Assembly (NCBI GenBank): GCA_050248955.1
Contig: JBFWRK010000009.1
Span: 124,001 to 188,000 of the forward strand
DNA from: JBFWRK01 sp050248955
GTDB lineage: Bacteria; Actinomycetota; Acidimicrobiia; Acidimicrobiales; Ilumatobacteraceae
Reading direction: 5' to 3'
DNA length: 64,000 nucleotides
Within the stretch, counting starts at the first letter, position 1; each line of letters starts with the position of its first letter. Positions 48,463-57,593 of the stretch are shown piece by piece. The translations under genes were made by a program, and so were the position numbers. The notes under the pieces are model-generated. The model did not search any database, was not told the origin of the DNA, and was given only the letters and a program-made list of their open reading frames with translations.

Positions 48463-50160
48463 ATGTCCGTGACAACCGCAGCGACGTTCTGCGCGACGCT
48501 CGTCGACGAATGGGTCGACGCCGGCCTCCAGCACGCCGTGATCGCGCCGGGGTCGCGCTCGACGCCGCTCGCGCTCGCGCTCGCCGACGCGAGTGAGCTG
48601 CAGCTCCACGTCTTCCATGACGAGCGCGCCGCGGCGTTCGCCGCGCTCGGCATCGGGCTCGCGACAGGACGACCAGCAGCCCTGCTGTGCACGAGCGGCA
48701 CCGCGGCGACCCACTTCCACGCCGCGGTGGTCGAGGCGCACCAGTCGCACGTGCCGCTGCTCGTCTGCACGGCCGACCGGCCGCCCGAGCTGCGTGACGT
48801 CGGGGCGCCGCAGACGATCGACCAGACGCGGCTGTACGGGCCCGTCGTGCGCTGGTTCCACGACCCCGGTGTGCCGGACGAGGCGGCGAGCGGTGCGTGG
48901 CGATCGCTCGCGCAGCGGGCGTTCGGCGCGGCGACCGGCGTCGACCCCGGCCCCGTGCACCTGAACCTCCCGTTCCGGGATCCGCTCGTCGGCGAGCCGG
49001 GGCTGCTGCCCGCGGTGCGCAACGAGCACGCACAGACCGCGTTCTCGTGGCCGACGGCGCCCGTCGTGGCCGACGGCGACCTGCGGCTGCTCGCCCGCAC
49101 GGTCGATCGTCAGCGGGGTGTGATCGTCGCCGGCCGAGGCGCTGGCGCGCCGGCGGACGTCGCCGCGCTGTCGGAGGCGACGGGGTGGCCGGTCCTGGCG
49201 GACCCGCGCAGCGGTTGCCGCGGCCTCGCGAGCGCGGTGTGCGCGTTCGACGAGCTGCTCCGTCACGACGACTTCGCCCGGGCCCACGCGCCCGAGGTCG
49301 TCGTCGCGCTGGGCGAGCCACCGGCTTCGAAGGTGCTCGCGCAATGGATCGCCGGCTCCGGCGCCGAGATCGTGCAGGTCAGCGCGCACCCGGGCGTCGT
49401 CGACCCGGGTCACGTCGTCGGTCATCGCGTCGTCTGCGACCCGGCGAGGGTCTGCAGCGTGCTGGCGGGCATCATGCAGGGGGCGACGGGCACGCCGTGG
49501 GCTGCCCGCTGGAGGCATGCCGAAGCAGCAGCGCAAGCGGCGATCGCCTCCGCCCTCTCCGCCCGGGCCGAGCCGACGGAGCCGGCGGTCGCACGGGCGT
49601 TGACGGACGAGCTCCCACGCGGCAGTCAGCTCGTGGTGTCGTCCTCGATGCCGGTGCGCGATGTCGAGTGGTACGGCTCGCCGAGAGCGGACATCGCCGT
49701 GCACGCGAACCGCGGTGCGAACGGCATCGACGGTGTGATCGCGACCGCGATCGGCATCGCGCTCGCGACCCGGCTGCCCACGGCGCTGCTGATCGGGGAC
49801 ATCGCGTTCGTGCACGACAGCAGCGCGCTCGTCGGGCTCGCCGCCCGTTCACTCGACCTGACGATCGTGGTCGTCGACAACGATGGCGGCGGCATCTTCT
49901 CGTTCCTCCCGCAGGCGGTCTCGCTGCCGGCGAGCCGCTACGAGCTGCTCTTCGGCACGCCCCACGGCACCGATCTGCTCGCGCTCGCCGCGGCGCACGG
50001 GCTGCCGGCCACCGACGTCACGAGCATCGACGACCTCCGCCGGGAGCTGAGGACCACCGGTACCGGGACGACGACGGTGCTGCGCGTCCGTACCGATCGC
50101 GCCGAGAACGTCGTCGTCCACGACGAGCTCCATCGCGCCGTCGCCGCCGCGCTCGGCTGA
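48463..50160 (+). CDS. menD: 2-Succinyl-5-enolpyruvyl-6-hydroxy-3-cyclohexene-1-carboxylate synthase
   Basis: A 565-residue thiamine-diphosphate enzyme that joins isochorismate and 2-oxoglutarate in menaquinone synthesis. MenD marks are HAVIAPGSRSTPLALALADASELQLHVFHDERAAAFAALGIGLATGRPAALLCTSGTAATHFHAAVVEAHQSHVPLL (with catalytic Glu in HDERAAAF). TADRPPELRDVGAPQTIDQTRLYG follows. The C-terminal ThDP site is LIGDIAFVHDSSAL...VVVDNDGGGIFSFLPQA (GD-x26-N). It is full length. GTG 48469 is an alternative start that would suit a leaderless transcript. A short GC hairpin (50161-50171) directly follows the stop. Confidence 0.95.
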   Translation: MSVTTAATFCATLVDEWVDAGLQHAVIAPGSRSTPLALALADASELQLHVFHDERAAAFAALGIGLATGRPAALLCTSGTAATHFHAAVVEAHQSHVPLLVCTADRPPELRDVGAPQTIDQTRLYGPVVRWFHDPGVPDEAASGAWRSLAQRAFGAATGVDPGPVHLNLPFRDPLVGEPGLLPAVRNEHAQTAFSWPTAPVVADGDLRLLARTVDRQRGVIVAGRGAGAPADVAALSEATGWPVLADPRSGCRGLASAVCAFDELLRHDDFARAHAPEVVVALGEPPASKVLAQWIAGSGAEIVQVSAHPGVVDPGHVVGHRVVCDPARVCSVLAGIMQGATGTPWAARWRHAEAAAQAAIASALSARAEPTEPAVARALTDELPRGSQLVVSSSMPVRDVEWYGSPRADIAVHANRGANGIDGVIATAIGIALATRLPTALLIGDIAFVHDSSALVGLAARSLDLTIVVVDNDGGGIFSFLPQAVSLPASRYELLFGTPHGTDLLALAAAHGLPATDVTSIDDLRRELRTTGTGTTTVLRVRTDRAENVVVHDELHRAVAAALG

Positions 50161-50249
50161 CCCCGCCGGGGCGAGCGCGCCCGTGACGACCGGGCGGTGG
50201 CGAGCGGGTCCGTGGCGACCGCGGCCACGGGCTGCCGGCCGGTGGGCGG

Positions 50250-51431
50250 TTACGCCCGGACGATCGCGGACAGCATCGCCTGGAACTTCGCCTGGGTCTC
50301 GGCCAGCTCGGCCCACGGATCGCTCTCCGCCACGATGCCGCACCCGGCGAACAGCCGCGCCGTACGTCGATCGGGCGTGAGCTCGGCGCACCGGATGGCG
50401 ACCGCCCACGTACCGTTGCCGTCCGCGTCGAGCCAACCGACCGCGCCGCCGTACCGGCCGCGCTCCATGCCCTCCACCGCGTCGATCAGCTCGATCGCAC
50501 GGTCCCGCGGATGACCACCGAGTGCCGGGGTCGGAGACAGCAGCTTGGCGAGGTGGAGGACGTTCGCCGGCGGCTCCGACAGGCGGCCTTCCATGTGCGT
50601 GCCGAGGTGCTGGACGTTGGCGACGGCGACGATCGACGGTTCTGGCTCCCAGTCGAGGTAGCTCGCGTAGGGCAGCAGGGTGTCGTGCACGACGTCGATC
50701 ACGACGCGGTGCTCGACCTGGTTCTTCATGCTCGCGATCAGCTCCGCGGCCAATCGCGCGTCCGTCGCCGGGTCACCCGTGCGGGCGGCGGTTCCGGCGA
50801 GCGGGTGCGAGCGCACGACGCCGCCGTGGCGGGCGACGAGCAGCTCTGGCGATGCGCCGACGAAGCCGTCGACCGAGTACCGGTAGCTCGAGCCGAAGCT
50901 CGCCCGCAGCCTGAGGAGGATGGCGTGGACGTCCATCGCCTCGTCCGACTCGACGACGATGTCGCGCGCGATGACGACCTTCGTGAGCTCGCCGGCGCGC
51001 ACCGCATCACGCCCGATGGCGACCGCGTCCAGGAACACCTTCGGATCGATGCCGGGCCGCACGGTGAACCCCGCCGCTGATGGCCGGGGAGGTGGCGAGA
51101 CCGTGAGATCCGCTTCGGCGTCGTCGATCGTGGTGATCCAGCGGTCGCCGTCGGGTCCCTTGCCGACGAGCACCTTCGGGATGATCAGCTCCGCCGGCGA
51201 TCCGGGGAGGAATGGCAGCACGCCGAGCGCGACCGGGCCGCAACCCGGCTCGCCGACGGTGTCGTCGCGATCGATCGCAGCGAGGAACGCCGGTGCCTCG
51301 TCGGCGTCGATCCGGGCGGCGACGCCCCGGCCGGCGACACCCACGCCGTCACGGACGAACAGCACGCCGCTGCCGGCGGCGACGTCGTTCAGGTCGACAT
51401 CGGACGCGAGCGGGCGGGTGACGGACCGCAT
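50250..51431 (-). CDS. menF: Isochorismate synthase
   Basis: A 393-residue chorismate-using enzyme that makes isochorismate, the entry to menaquinone synthesis. The catalytic C-terminal domain includes ELTKVVIARDIVV (Lys-Val-Val-hAR), SYRYSVDGFVGASPELLVARHGGVVRSHPLAGTAAR and SMKNQVEHRVVIDVV (ExxEH-like metal site). VQHLGTHMEGRLSEPPANVLHLAKLLSPTPALGGHPRDRAIELI and the metal-binding AGCGIVAESDPWAELAETQAKFQAML complete it. The men neighbours favour MenF over a siderophore EntC. Its ATG comes 2 bp after the menG stop, so it is co-transcribed with menG. Confidence 0.92.
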   Translation of the reverse strand: MRSVTRPLASDVDLNDVAAGSGVLFVRDGVGVAGRGVAARIDADEAPAFLAAIDRDDTVGEPGCGPVALGVLPFLPGSPAELIIPKVLVGKGPDGDRWITTIDDAEADLTVSPPPRPSAAGFTVRPGIDPKVFLDAVAIGRDAVRAGELTKVVIARDIVVESDEAMDVHAILLRLRASFGSSYRYSVDGFVGASPELLVARHGGVVRSHPLAGTAARTGDPATDARLAAELIASMKNQVEHRVVIDVVHDTLLPYASYLDWEPEPSIVAVANVQHLGTHMEGRLSEPPANVLHLAKLLSPTPALGGHPRDRAIELIDAVEGMERGRYGGAVGWLDADGNGTWAVAIRCAELTPDRRTARLFAGCGIVAESDPWAELAETQAKFQAMLSAIVRA

Positions 51432-51433
51432 CG

Positions 51434-52150
51434 TCAGCCAGCGGCTCGGGTGGCCGTGATCAGCTGGGCCGCGCCACCTGTCAGCAGCTCCCTCGTCACG
51501 TCGGTGAACCCGGCGCGGCGCAGCCGGTCGAGCATCTCCGGCGGCGGCGGGAGGTAGGAGAGGCTGCGCGGCAGGTAGCGGTACGCGCTCCCGTCGGACA
51601 GCAGCCCACCGATCTTCGGCACGACCTTGCCGAAGTACACCCCGTGGCCCCAGCGCATCAATCGGTTCTCGGGCTGCGCGGCGTCGATCAGCGCGATCCG
51701 CCCCCCGGGCCGGAGCACCCTGGCGAGCTCGTCGAAGAACGTGCCGAGGTCGACGAGGTTGCGCAGCGCGAACCCGCACGTCACCCCGTCGGCGCGAGCG
51801 GGCGGTACGGGCAGGCGCAGGATGTCGGCCTGGACCCGCGGCGCGCCACTGCGGTCGGCCTGGAGCATGCCGAAGGAGAGGTCGATCGAGACCGGGACGA
51901 GATGCTGGCGGGCGAGCTCGAGGCAGAGGTCGCCGGTGCCCGCGGCGAGGTCGAGCACGCGGCTGCCGGCGGGCAGCGCGAGCGTCCTGACTGCACGCTT
52001 GCGCCACCGCACGTCGAGGCGCATGGTCATCACCCGGTTCACGAGGTCGTAGCGGGGAGCGATCGTGTCGAACATCTCCCGCACGGCGCGCACCTTGTCG
52101 TCGCCCTGCGGCAGCTCGTCCCGATCCCAGGCCGGTTCCCGCTCGATCAC
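51434..52150 (-). CDS. menG: Demethylmenaquinone methyltransferase (MenG/UbiE)
   Basis: A 238-residue SAM-dependent methyltransferase for the last step of menaquinone synthesis. The UbiE/MenG signature FDTIAPRYDLVNRVMTMRLDVRWRKRAV is near the start. The SAM motif is SRVLDLAAGTGDLCLELAR, followed by VTCGFALRNLVDLGTFFDELARVLRPGGRIALID. The second UbiE-family block is YLPRSLSYLPPPPEMLDRLRRAGFTDV. The GTG start has TAGGCT 6 nt upstream. It forms a two-gene operon with menF. Confidence 0.93.
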   Translation of the reverse strand: MIEREPAWDRDELPQGDDKVRAVREMFDTIAPRYDLVNRVMTMRLDVRWRKRAVRTLALPAGSRVLDLAAGTGDLCLELARQHLVPVSIDLSFGMLQADRSGAPRVQADILRLPVPPARADGVTCGFALRNLVDLGTFFDELARVLRPGGRIALIDAAQPENRLMRWGHGVYFGKVVPKIGGLLSDGSAYRYLPRSLSYLPPPPEMLDRLRRAGFTDVTRELLTGGAAQLITATRAAG

Positions 52151-52156
52151 CGCGCC

Positions 52157-52162
52157 AGCCTA
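52157..52162 (-). promoter_or_regulatory. Putative leaderless -10 element of the menG-menF operon
   Basis: TAGGCT on the minus strand, 6 nt before the GTG at 52150. Confidence 0.45.
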
Positions 52163-52356
52163 GGGCCCTGGTGGGGAATCTCCCGCTTATGCACGCCTCT
52201 GACCAGGGGAGATGCTGTTCGGCAAGGCCTGAATCGTGATTTGTCGCGTGGGGTTACCGGAAACCGCTCCAGCGGTGGCAAAATGGAGCCTCATCTCTTG
52301 CACCTGTCGTCGGGTTCGCCTCCCGACGCCTGCACACACCGGGGAGCGGTCACGCG

Positions 52357-53013
52357 ATGGCGATCCAGGTGGATACCAAGGACAGCACAGCACTCACCGA
52401 TGCCGATCTCGACGAGATGGCGTCGATGGGCGGTGCCTTCGACATCGGTCTGTTGTCGAAGGCCAAGGAGGACTGGGTCCTCTGCACCGTCGCGCGCATC
52501 GAGGACAAGCTCCACGGCTTCTCGTTCTCGACGCTCGAGCGCATCGGTGGCACGCCGTGCGTGCTGCTGGGCACGTTGAGCGTCAAGCGGACGTCGAGAC
52601 GGGACACGATCCTGAAGGGTCTGATGGGCGAGTCGTACCACCGGGCGCTGATGGCGTTCCCGGACGAGGACGTCGTCGTCGGCGCCCGGTTCGTCCGCCC
52701 GGACGGGCTCGAGGGCTTCAAGTCGCTCACCGATCTCATCCCGCGCCCCGGCCACCGTGCCGTCGGTGAGGAGCGGGCCTGGGGTCGCCGGCTGGCGAAG
52801 CGCTTCGGCGTCGATGCGACGTACGACGAGACGAGCTTCATCGTCCGCTCCAACGGCCAGTCGGGGTTCCTCGACCACGAGTCGCTCAAGCCCGAGAAGA
52901 TCGCTCCGGACGTGGCGGCCCTCTTCGACGCCGTCCCGGTCGATGCCGGCGGGTCGATCGTGATCTACGGCTGGACGATGGCCGAGGATCTGTTGAAGCT
53001 CGGGGCCCGCTGA
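52357..53013 (+). CDS. Conserved-looking hypothetical protein
   Basis: A 218-residue soluble protein without recognised domains, signal peptide or membrane helices. Its first 20 residues are acidic and flexible. The rest alternates strands and helices, with blocks such as WVLCTVARIEDKLHGFSFSTLERIGGTPCVLLGTLSVKR, FPDEDVVVGARFVRPDGLEGFKSLTDLIPRPGHRAVGEERAWGRRLAKRF and GGSIVIYGWTMAEDLLKLG. A GGGGAG ribosome-binding site precedes the ATG, and an AT-richer leader region (52230-52300) suggests an ordinary promoter. The following nitroreductase begins at its stop codon. Confidence 0.7.
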   Translation: MAIQVDTKDSTALTDADLDEMASMGGAFDIGLLSKAKEDWVLCTVARIEDKLHGFSFSTLERIGGTPCVLLGTLSVKRTSRRDTILKGLMGESYHRALMAFPDEDVVVGARFVRPDGLEGFKSLTDLIPRPGHRAVGEERAWGRRLAKRFGVDATYDETSFIVRSNGQSGFLDHESLKPEKIAPDVAALFDAVPVDAGGSIVIYGWTMAEDLLKLGAR

Positions 53014-53054
53014 GCCAGGAGCGTTCGTTCGCCGACGTCGTCCGCTCGCGGCGG

Positions 53055-53672
53055 ATGCGCCGATCGTTCGATCGGCGACCCGTCGAGCCGGAGCTCCTCG
53101 AGAACCTGGTCGATCTCGCGACACGGGCGCCCAGCGCCGGCAAGACGCAGGGCTGGCACCTCGTCGCGCTCCAGGATGCTGCGACCGATCGCTTCTGGCG
53201 TCACACGCTGGCCCCGGAACGGCGGAGCACCTTCCGGTGGCAGCGGTTGCTCGACGCGCCGGTGATCCTCCTGCCGTTCGCCGACCCCGCCGCCTACGTG
53301 GCCCGCTACAGCGAGGCGGACAAGGTGCGCAGCGGTCTCGGCGCCGGTGTCGAAGCGTGGCCGGCGCCGTATTGGACGATCGACGCGTCGATGGCGGTGA
53401 TGACCGTGCTGCTCGCCGCTGAGGATGCCGGGCTCGGTGCGCTGTTCTTCGGGGTCTTCCAGGGTGAGGCGGCGTTGCGCGAGGAGCTCGGCATCCCGGA
53501 GCGGCTCGAACTGCTCGGTGCGATCGCCCTCGGATGGCCGTCCGCCGACGACACCGGCGGAACTGGCGGGACCGGCGGGACCGGCGGAACCGGCGGAACT
53601 GGCGGATCCGGGCGCTCGGCGGCGCGCCGCCGGCGCGCCCCGGCCGAGGTGCTCCACCACGGCCACTGGTGA
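53055..53672 (+). CDS. Nitroreductase family protein with Thr-Gly-Gly repeat tail
   Basis: A 205-residue FMN-dependent oxidoreductase of the nitroreductase family. MRRSFDRRPVEPELLENLVDLATRAPSAGKTQGWHLVAL holds the FMN-phosphate arginines and the APSAGKTQGW block. MAVMTVLLAAEDAGLGALFFGVFQGEAALREELGIPERLELLGAIALGWP is the C-terminal half. Six Thr-Gly-Gly units and a basic tail (RSAARRRRAP) then follow, which is unusual. Family-like residues FADVVRSRR precede the ATG in frame, so translation may really begin at the CTG at 53010, overlapping the previous TGA (CTGA). Confidence 0.82.
   Translation: MRRSFDRRPVEPELLENLVDLATRAPSAGKTQGWHLVALQDAATDRFWRHTLAPERRSTFRWQRLLDAPVILLPFADPAAYVARYSEADKVRSGLGAGVEAWPAPYWTIDASMAVMTVLLAAEDAGLGALFFGVFQGEAALREELGIPERLELLGAIALGWPSADDTGGTGGTGGTGGTGGTGGSGRSAARRRRAPAEVLHHGHW
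53553..53606 (+). repeat. 9-bp tandem repeat encoding (Thr-Gly-Gly)6
   Basis: Six in-frame 9-bp units of the form ACN-GGN-GGN sit between the nitroreductase domain and its basic tail. Third-position variation shows the array is not freshly expanded. Confidence 0.85.
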
Positions 53673-53675
53673 GGT

Positions 53676-53751
53676 TTCTCTGCTCGGGAGCGTCGCGCGA
53701 ACGAGTCTCTGATCGCCCCGGGACGCCCTGCGTCCGGCAGTGAGCAGAGAA
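53676..53751. repeat. Inverted repeat related to the 10237-10293 element; possible bidirectional terminator
   Basis: TTCTCTGCTC (53676-53685) and GAGCAGAGAA (53742-53751) are perfect 10-bp arms. They enclose a smaller hairpin (GGACG/CGTCC at 53721-53735). The right arm runs into CTGGGGG, as the right arm at 10293 runs into CCGGGGG. It lies between convergent genes. Confidence 0.6.
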
Positions 53752-53758
53752 CTGGGGG

Positions 53759-54676
53759 TCAGGGGGTTGCGGCGTCGGGAGCGGGTTTGGCGGAGGTCTG
53801 CTCCTTGTTGACGGGCAGCAGTCGTTCGGCGAACCCCGCGGCGAACGACGCCACGAGCACTGCGCCGACGCGCGTCGCGCCGTCGGTCTCGAGGACGACG
53901 CGCTGGCCGAGGTAGGCGACGAGCCCGGCCGTGGCACCGAGCAGCGGCCGGCTGAGCGAGACGACGTACGACGTGAGCTGCTGAGGGATGGTGTTGTCCG
54001 GCTGCCGTGTCGAGCGCTGGAGCGCGCTCGCCATGCCTCCGAGCGCGCCGAGCAGCACCGCGACCGCGGCGACCCACCCGTGGTCGATCTCGTCGAAGGA
54101 GCCGGCGTTGACCGTCGTGATGATCGCCGCGGCGACGAGCACGACGCTCGCGATGAGGAGCAGGATCGTCTGGTGGCGCCTGAGGATCGTGAGCTTGCGG
54201 TAGCCGTTGGACGAGGCCGTCATCGCGATCCGCGCTGCCTCACGGGCGATCGCCCGACGGTCCGATTCGTACGACGCGGCATCAGGCTTGATGCCGTCGA
54301 CGATCCCGAGGATCCCGACGATCGTCTGGCTCCGGCGGCGGCCGTACTTGTCCGCCTTGGCCTCGTCGCGCAGCTCGATGATGCGGGCCTGCAACTCGAT
54401 CTCACCGAGCAGCGCGAACTCGAGCTCCTGCGCCAGGTGGAGGTGCGCGTACCCGGTGTCGATGTCGCGTCGCTCGAGCTCGTTCTCGCCGGCGTGCAGT
54501 GCTTCGGCGATCTGATCGGCGACGAGCTGCGCGGCAGCATCATCGGCGCGGATCCGGGCTCGATGGTGCTCGAGGCGGAGCGTCGAGATCCGCAGCTCCT
54601 CGTCGAGCCGTGACCGCTGCGGGTCCCGGAGGATCCGTTTCCACCAGCGCGGCGCCCCGCCCGACCCGTTCGCCAT
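53759..54676 (-). CDS. Four-helix membrane protein with N-terminal coiled coil
   Basis: A 305-residue protein of unknown function. A basic start (WWKRILRDPQRSR) leads to a long helical region, about residues 20-140 (LDEELRISTLRLEHHRARIRADDAAAQLVADQIAEALHAGENELERR...). Four membrane helices follow: TILLLIASVVLVAAAIITTV, GWVAAVAVLLGALGGMASAL, PLLGATAGLVAYLGQRVVL and RVGAVLVASFAAGFAERLLP. The last two resemble the helices at the end of some uncharacterised bacterial membrane proteins. Its promoter hexamer TAACGT overlaps the stop of the upstream YyaL gene. Confidence 0.75.
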   Translation of the reverse strand: MANGSGGAPRWWKRILRDPQRSRLDEELRISTLRLEHHRARIRADDAAAQLVADQIAEALHAGENELERRDIDTGYAHLHLAQELEFALLGEIELQARIIELRDEAKADKYGRRRSQTIVGILGIVDGIKPDAASYESDRRAIAREAARIAMTASSNGYRKLTILRRHQTILLLIASVVLVAAAIITTVNAGSFDEIDHGWVAAVAVLLGALGGMASALQRSTRQPDNTIPQQLTSYVVSLSRPLLGATAGLVAYLGQRVVLETDGATRVGAVLVASFAAGFAERLLPVNKEQTSAKPAPDAATP

Positions 54677-54686
54677 CGCCGCAACG

Positions 54687-56669
<1,983 letters not shown>

Positions 56670-56675
56670 TCGGTC

Positions 56676-56681
56676 ACGGTA
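56676..56681 (-). promoter_or_regulatory. Putative leaderless -10 element of the YyaL gene
   Basis: TACCGT on the minus strand, 6 nt before the ATG at 56669. Confidence 0.45.
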
Positions 56682-56724
56682 TCGCCGCGCCGATCCAGCG
56701 CCAGCCGCAGGCTGAACGTCCGAC

Positions 56725-57552
56725 TCACGTGTCCAGGTAGGCGACGATCCGGTTGGTGACCGCCGTGGCCCGGCGGAGGATCGCACCGGGATCGGGTGTC
56801 GATCGCAGTGGCGCAGGAGCCGGCGCTCCGGCGCCGTCCCGACCTGCGAGCACGAGGCCGATCTCGGCGGCATCGCGCACGACGGCAGGATCGACGCTCC
56901 AGACCGCTTCGAACCGGCGGACGCCGTGCGCATCACCGGACCCGGGCCGCTCGATGCCGGCGAGACACGCCGCCGCGTCCGGGGCGTCGCACACGACGGC
57001 CCACTCGCGCAGCAACGGCGCGTCGTCGGTCAGGGCGATCTCCGTGGCCGCGCCGTGCAGCCGGCGATCGTTCGCGAAGTCGGCGAACACGGTCGCCGAC
57101 GACGCGGTGCGGGCCAGTTCGCGCCAGCGCGCTTCGCTCTGGCGGTAGAACCGCTGGCGCTGGAAGCTGCCGATCAGCACGGCGCGCTCGGCCTGGGCGC
57201 AGCACTCGTCCTCGATCGCGCGACTCACGGCGAGCATCGCCCGCTTCGAGAGCACATGCACGGGGAGTGCGGGCCATCGCCGCCGCAGCCCGGCGAAGAT
57301 CGACGTCTCGACCTGTGCATCGCTCGCCCGGGTCCGGCTGATGGCGGCGTCCAGCGACATGCCCGCGTCTCGATCGCGCACGACCCTGCCGATCTGCTCG
57401 ACGTCGTGTGCCGTGTAGCGCCGGTGGCCGCTGGGTGTGCGGTGGGGGACCGGGAACCCGTAGCGGAGCTCCCACGAGCGCAGCGCGGCGATGCTCAGGT
57501 TCGTCTGGCTGGCAACGGCGCTGATGGTCAGATCGGCGCGAGTATTCGACAT
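56725..57552 (-). CDS. MerR-type regulator with C-terminal DICT sensor domain
   Basis: A 275-residue transcription factor. Residues 8-75 are a MerR helix-turn-helix (LTISAVASQTNLSIAALRSWELRYGFPVPHRTPSGHRRYTAHDVEQIGRVV, with the RYG-x-P and SGHRRY hallmarks). Residues about 95-215 match the DICT domain (VLSKRAMLAVSRAIEDECC, VLIGSFQRQRFYRQSEARWRELARTASSATVFADF, PLLREWAVVCDAP). DICT is a predicted sensory domain found with diguanylate cyclases and two-component proteins and proposed to take part in light responses. There is no B12-binding motif, so this is not CarH/LitR. It is divergent from, and probably controls, the carotenoid operon and itself. Confidence 0.87.
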   Translation of the reverse strand: MSNTRADLTISAVASQTNLSIAALRSWELRYGFPVPHRTPSGHRRYTAHDVEQIGRVVRDRDAGMSLDAAISRTRASDAQVETSIFAGLRRRWPALPVHVLSKRAMLAVSRAIEDECCAQAERAVLIGSFQRQRFYRQSEARWRELARTASSATVFADFANDRRLHGAATEIALTDDAPLLREWAVVCDAPDAAACLAGIERPGSGDAHGVRRFEAVWSVDPAVVRDAAEIGLVLAGRDGAGAPAPAPLRSTPDPGAILRRATAVTNRIVAYLDT

Positions 57553-57574
57553 AGTGCCGATATTATCTCGACAT
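57545..57574. promoter_or_regulatory. Divergent merR/carotenoid promoters with embedded dyad operator
   Basis: On the plus strand TATTAT (57561-57566) is a near-consensus -10. On the minus strand TAATAT (57560-57565) is 7 nt from the regulator's ATG. The two -10 elements share five bases. A dyad TGCCGA-N7-TCGACA (57555-57573) surrounds them, and a further TCGACAT copy lies at 57546-57552, in direct repeat with 57568-57574. No -35 consensus is seen upstream of TATTAT, consistent with activator or alternative sigma dependence. A GGAG (57580-57583) lies 6 nt before the carotenoid ATG. Confidence 0.6.
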
Positions 57575-57593
57575 GATGTGGAGTTTGGGATGA
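57573..57593 (+). CDS. Possible leader mini-cistron MMWSLG
   Basis: An ATG 6 nt after the TATTAT element opens six codons whose TGA overlaps the ATG of the isomerase/GGPP synthase gene (ATGA). If transcription starts at this ATG the mRNA would be leaderless and the mini-cistron would feed ribosomes into the main gene. It may also be chance, since a GGAG site serves the main ATG. Confidence 0.25.
   Translation: MMWSLG

Noticed and set aside
53553..53606. CRISPR-like or satellite array
   Set aside because: The 9-bp units are in frame within a gene and encode Thr-Gly-Gly; there are no spacers.
56725..57552. CarH/LitR-type B12 photoreceptor
   Set aside because: The C-terminal domain lacks the B12-binding His motif and four-helix cap; it matches DICT instead.
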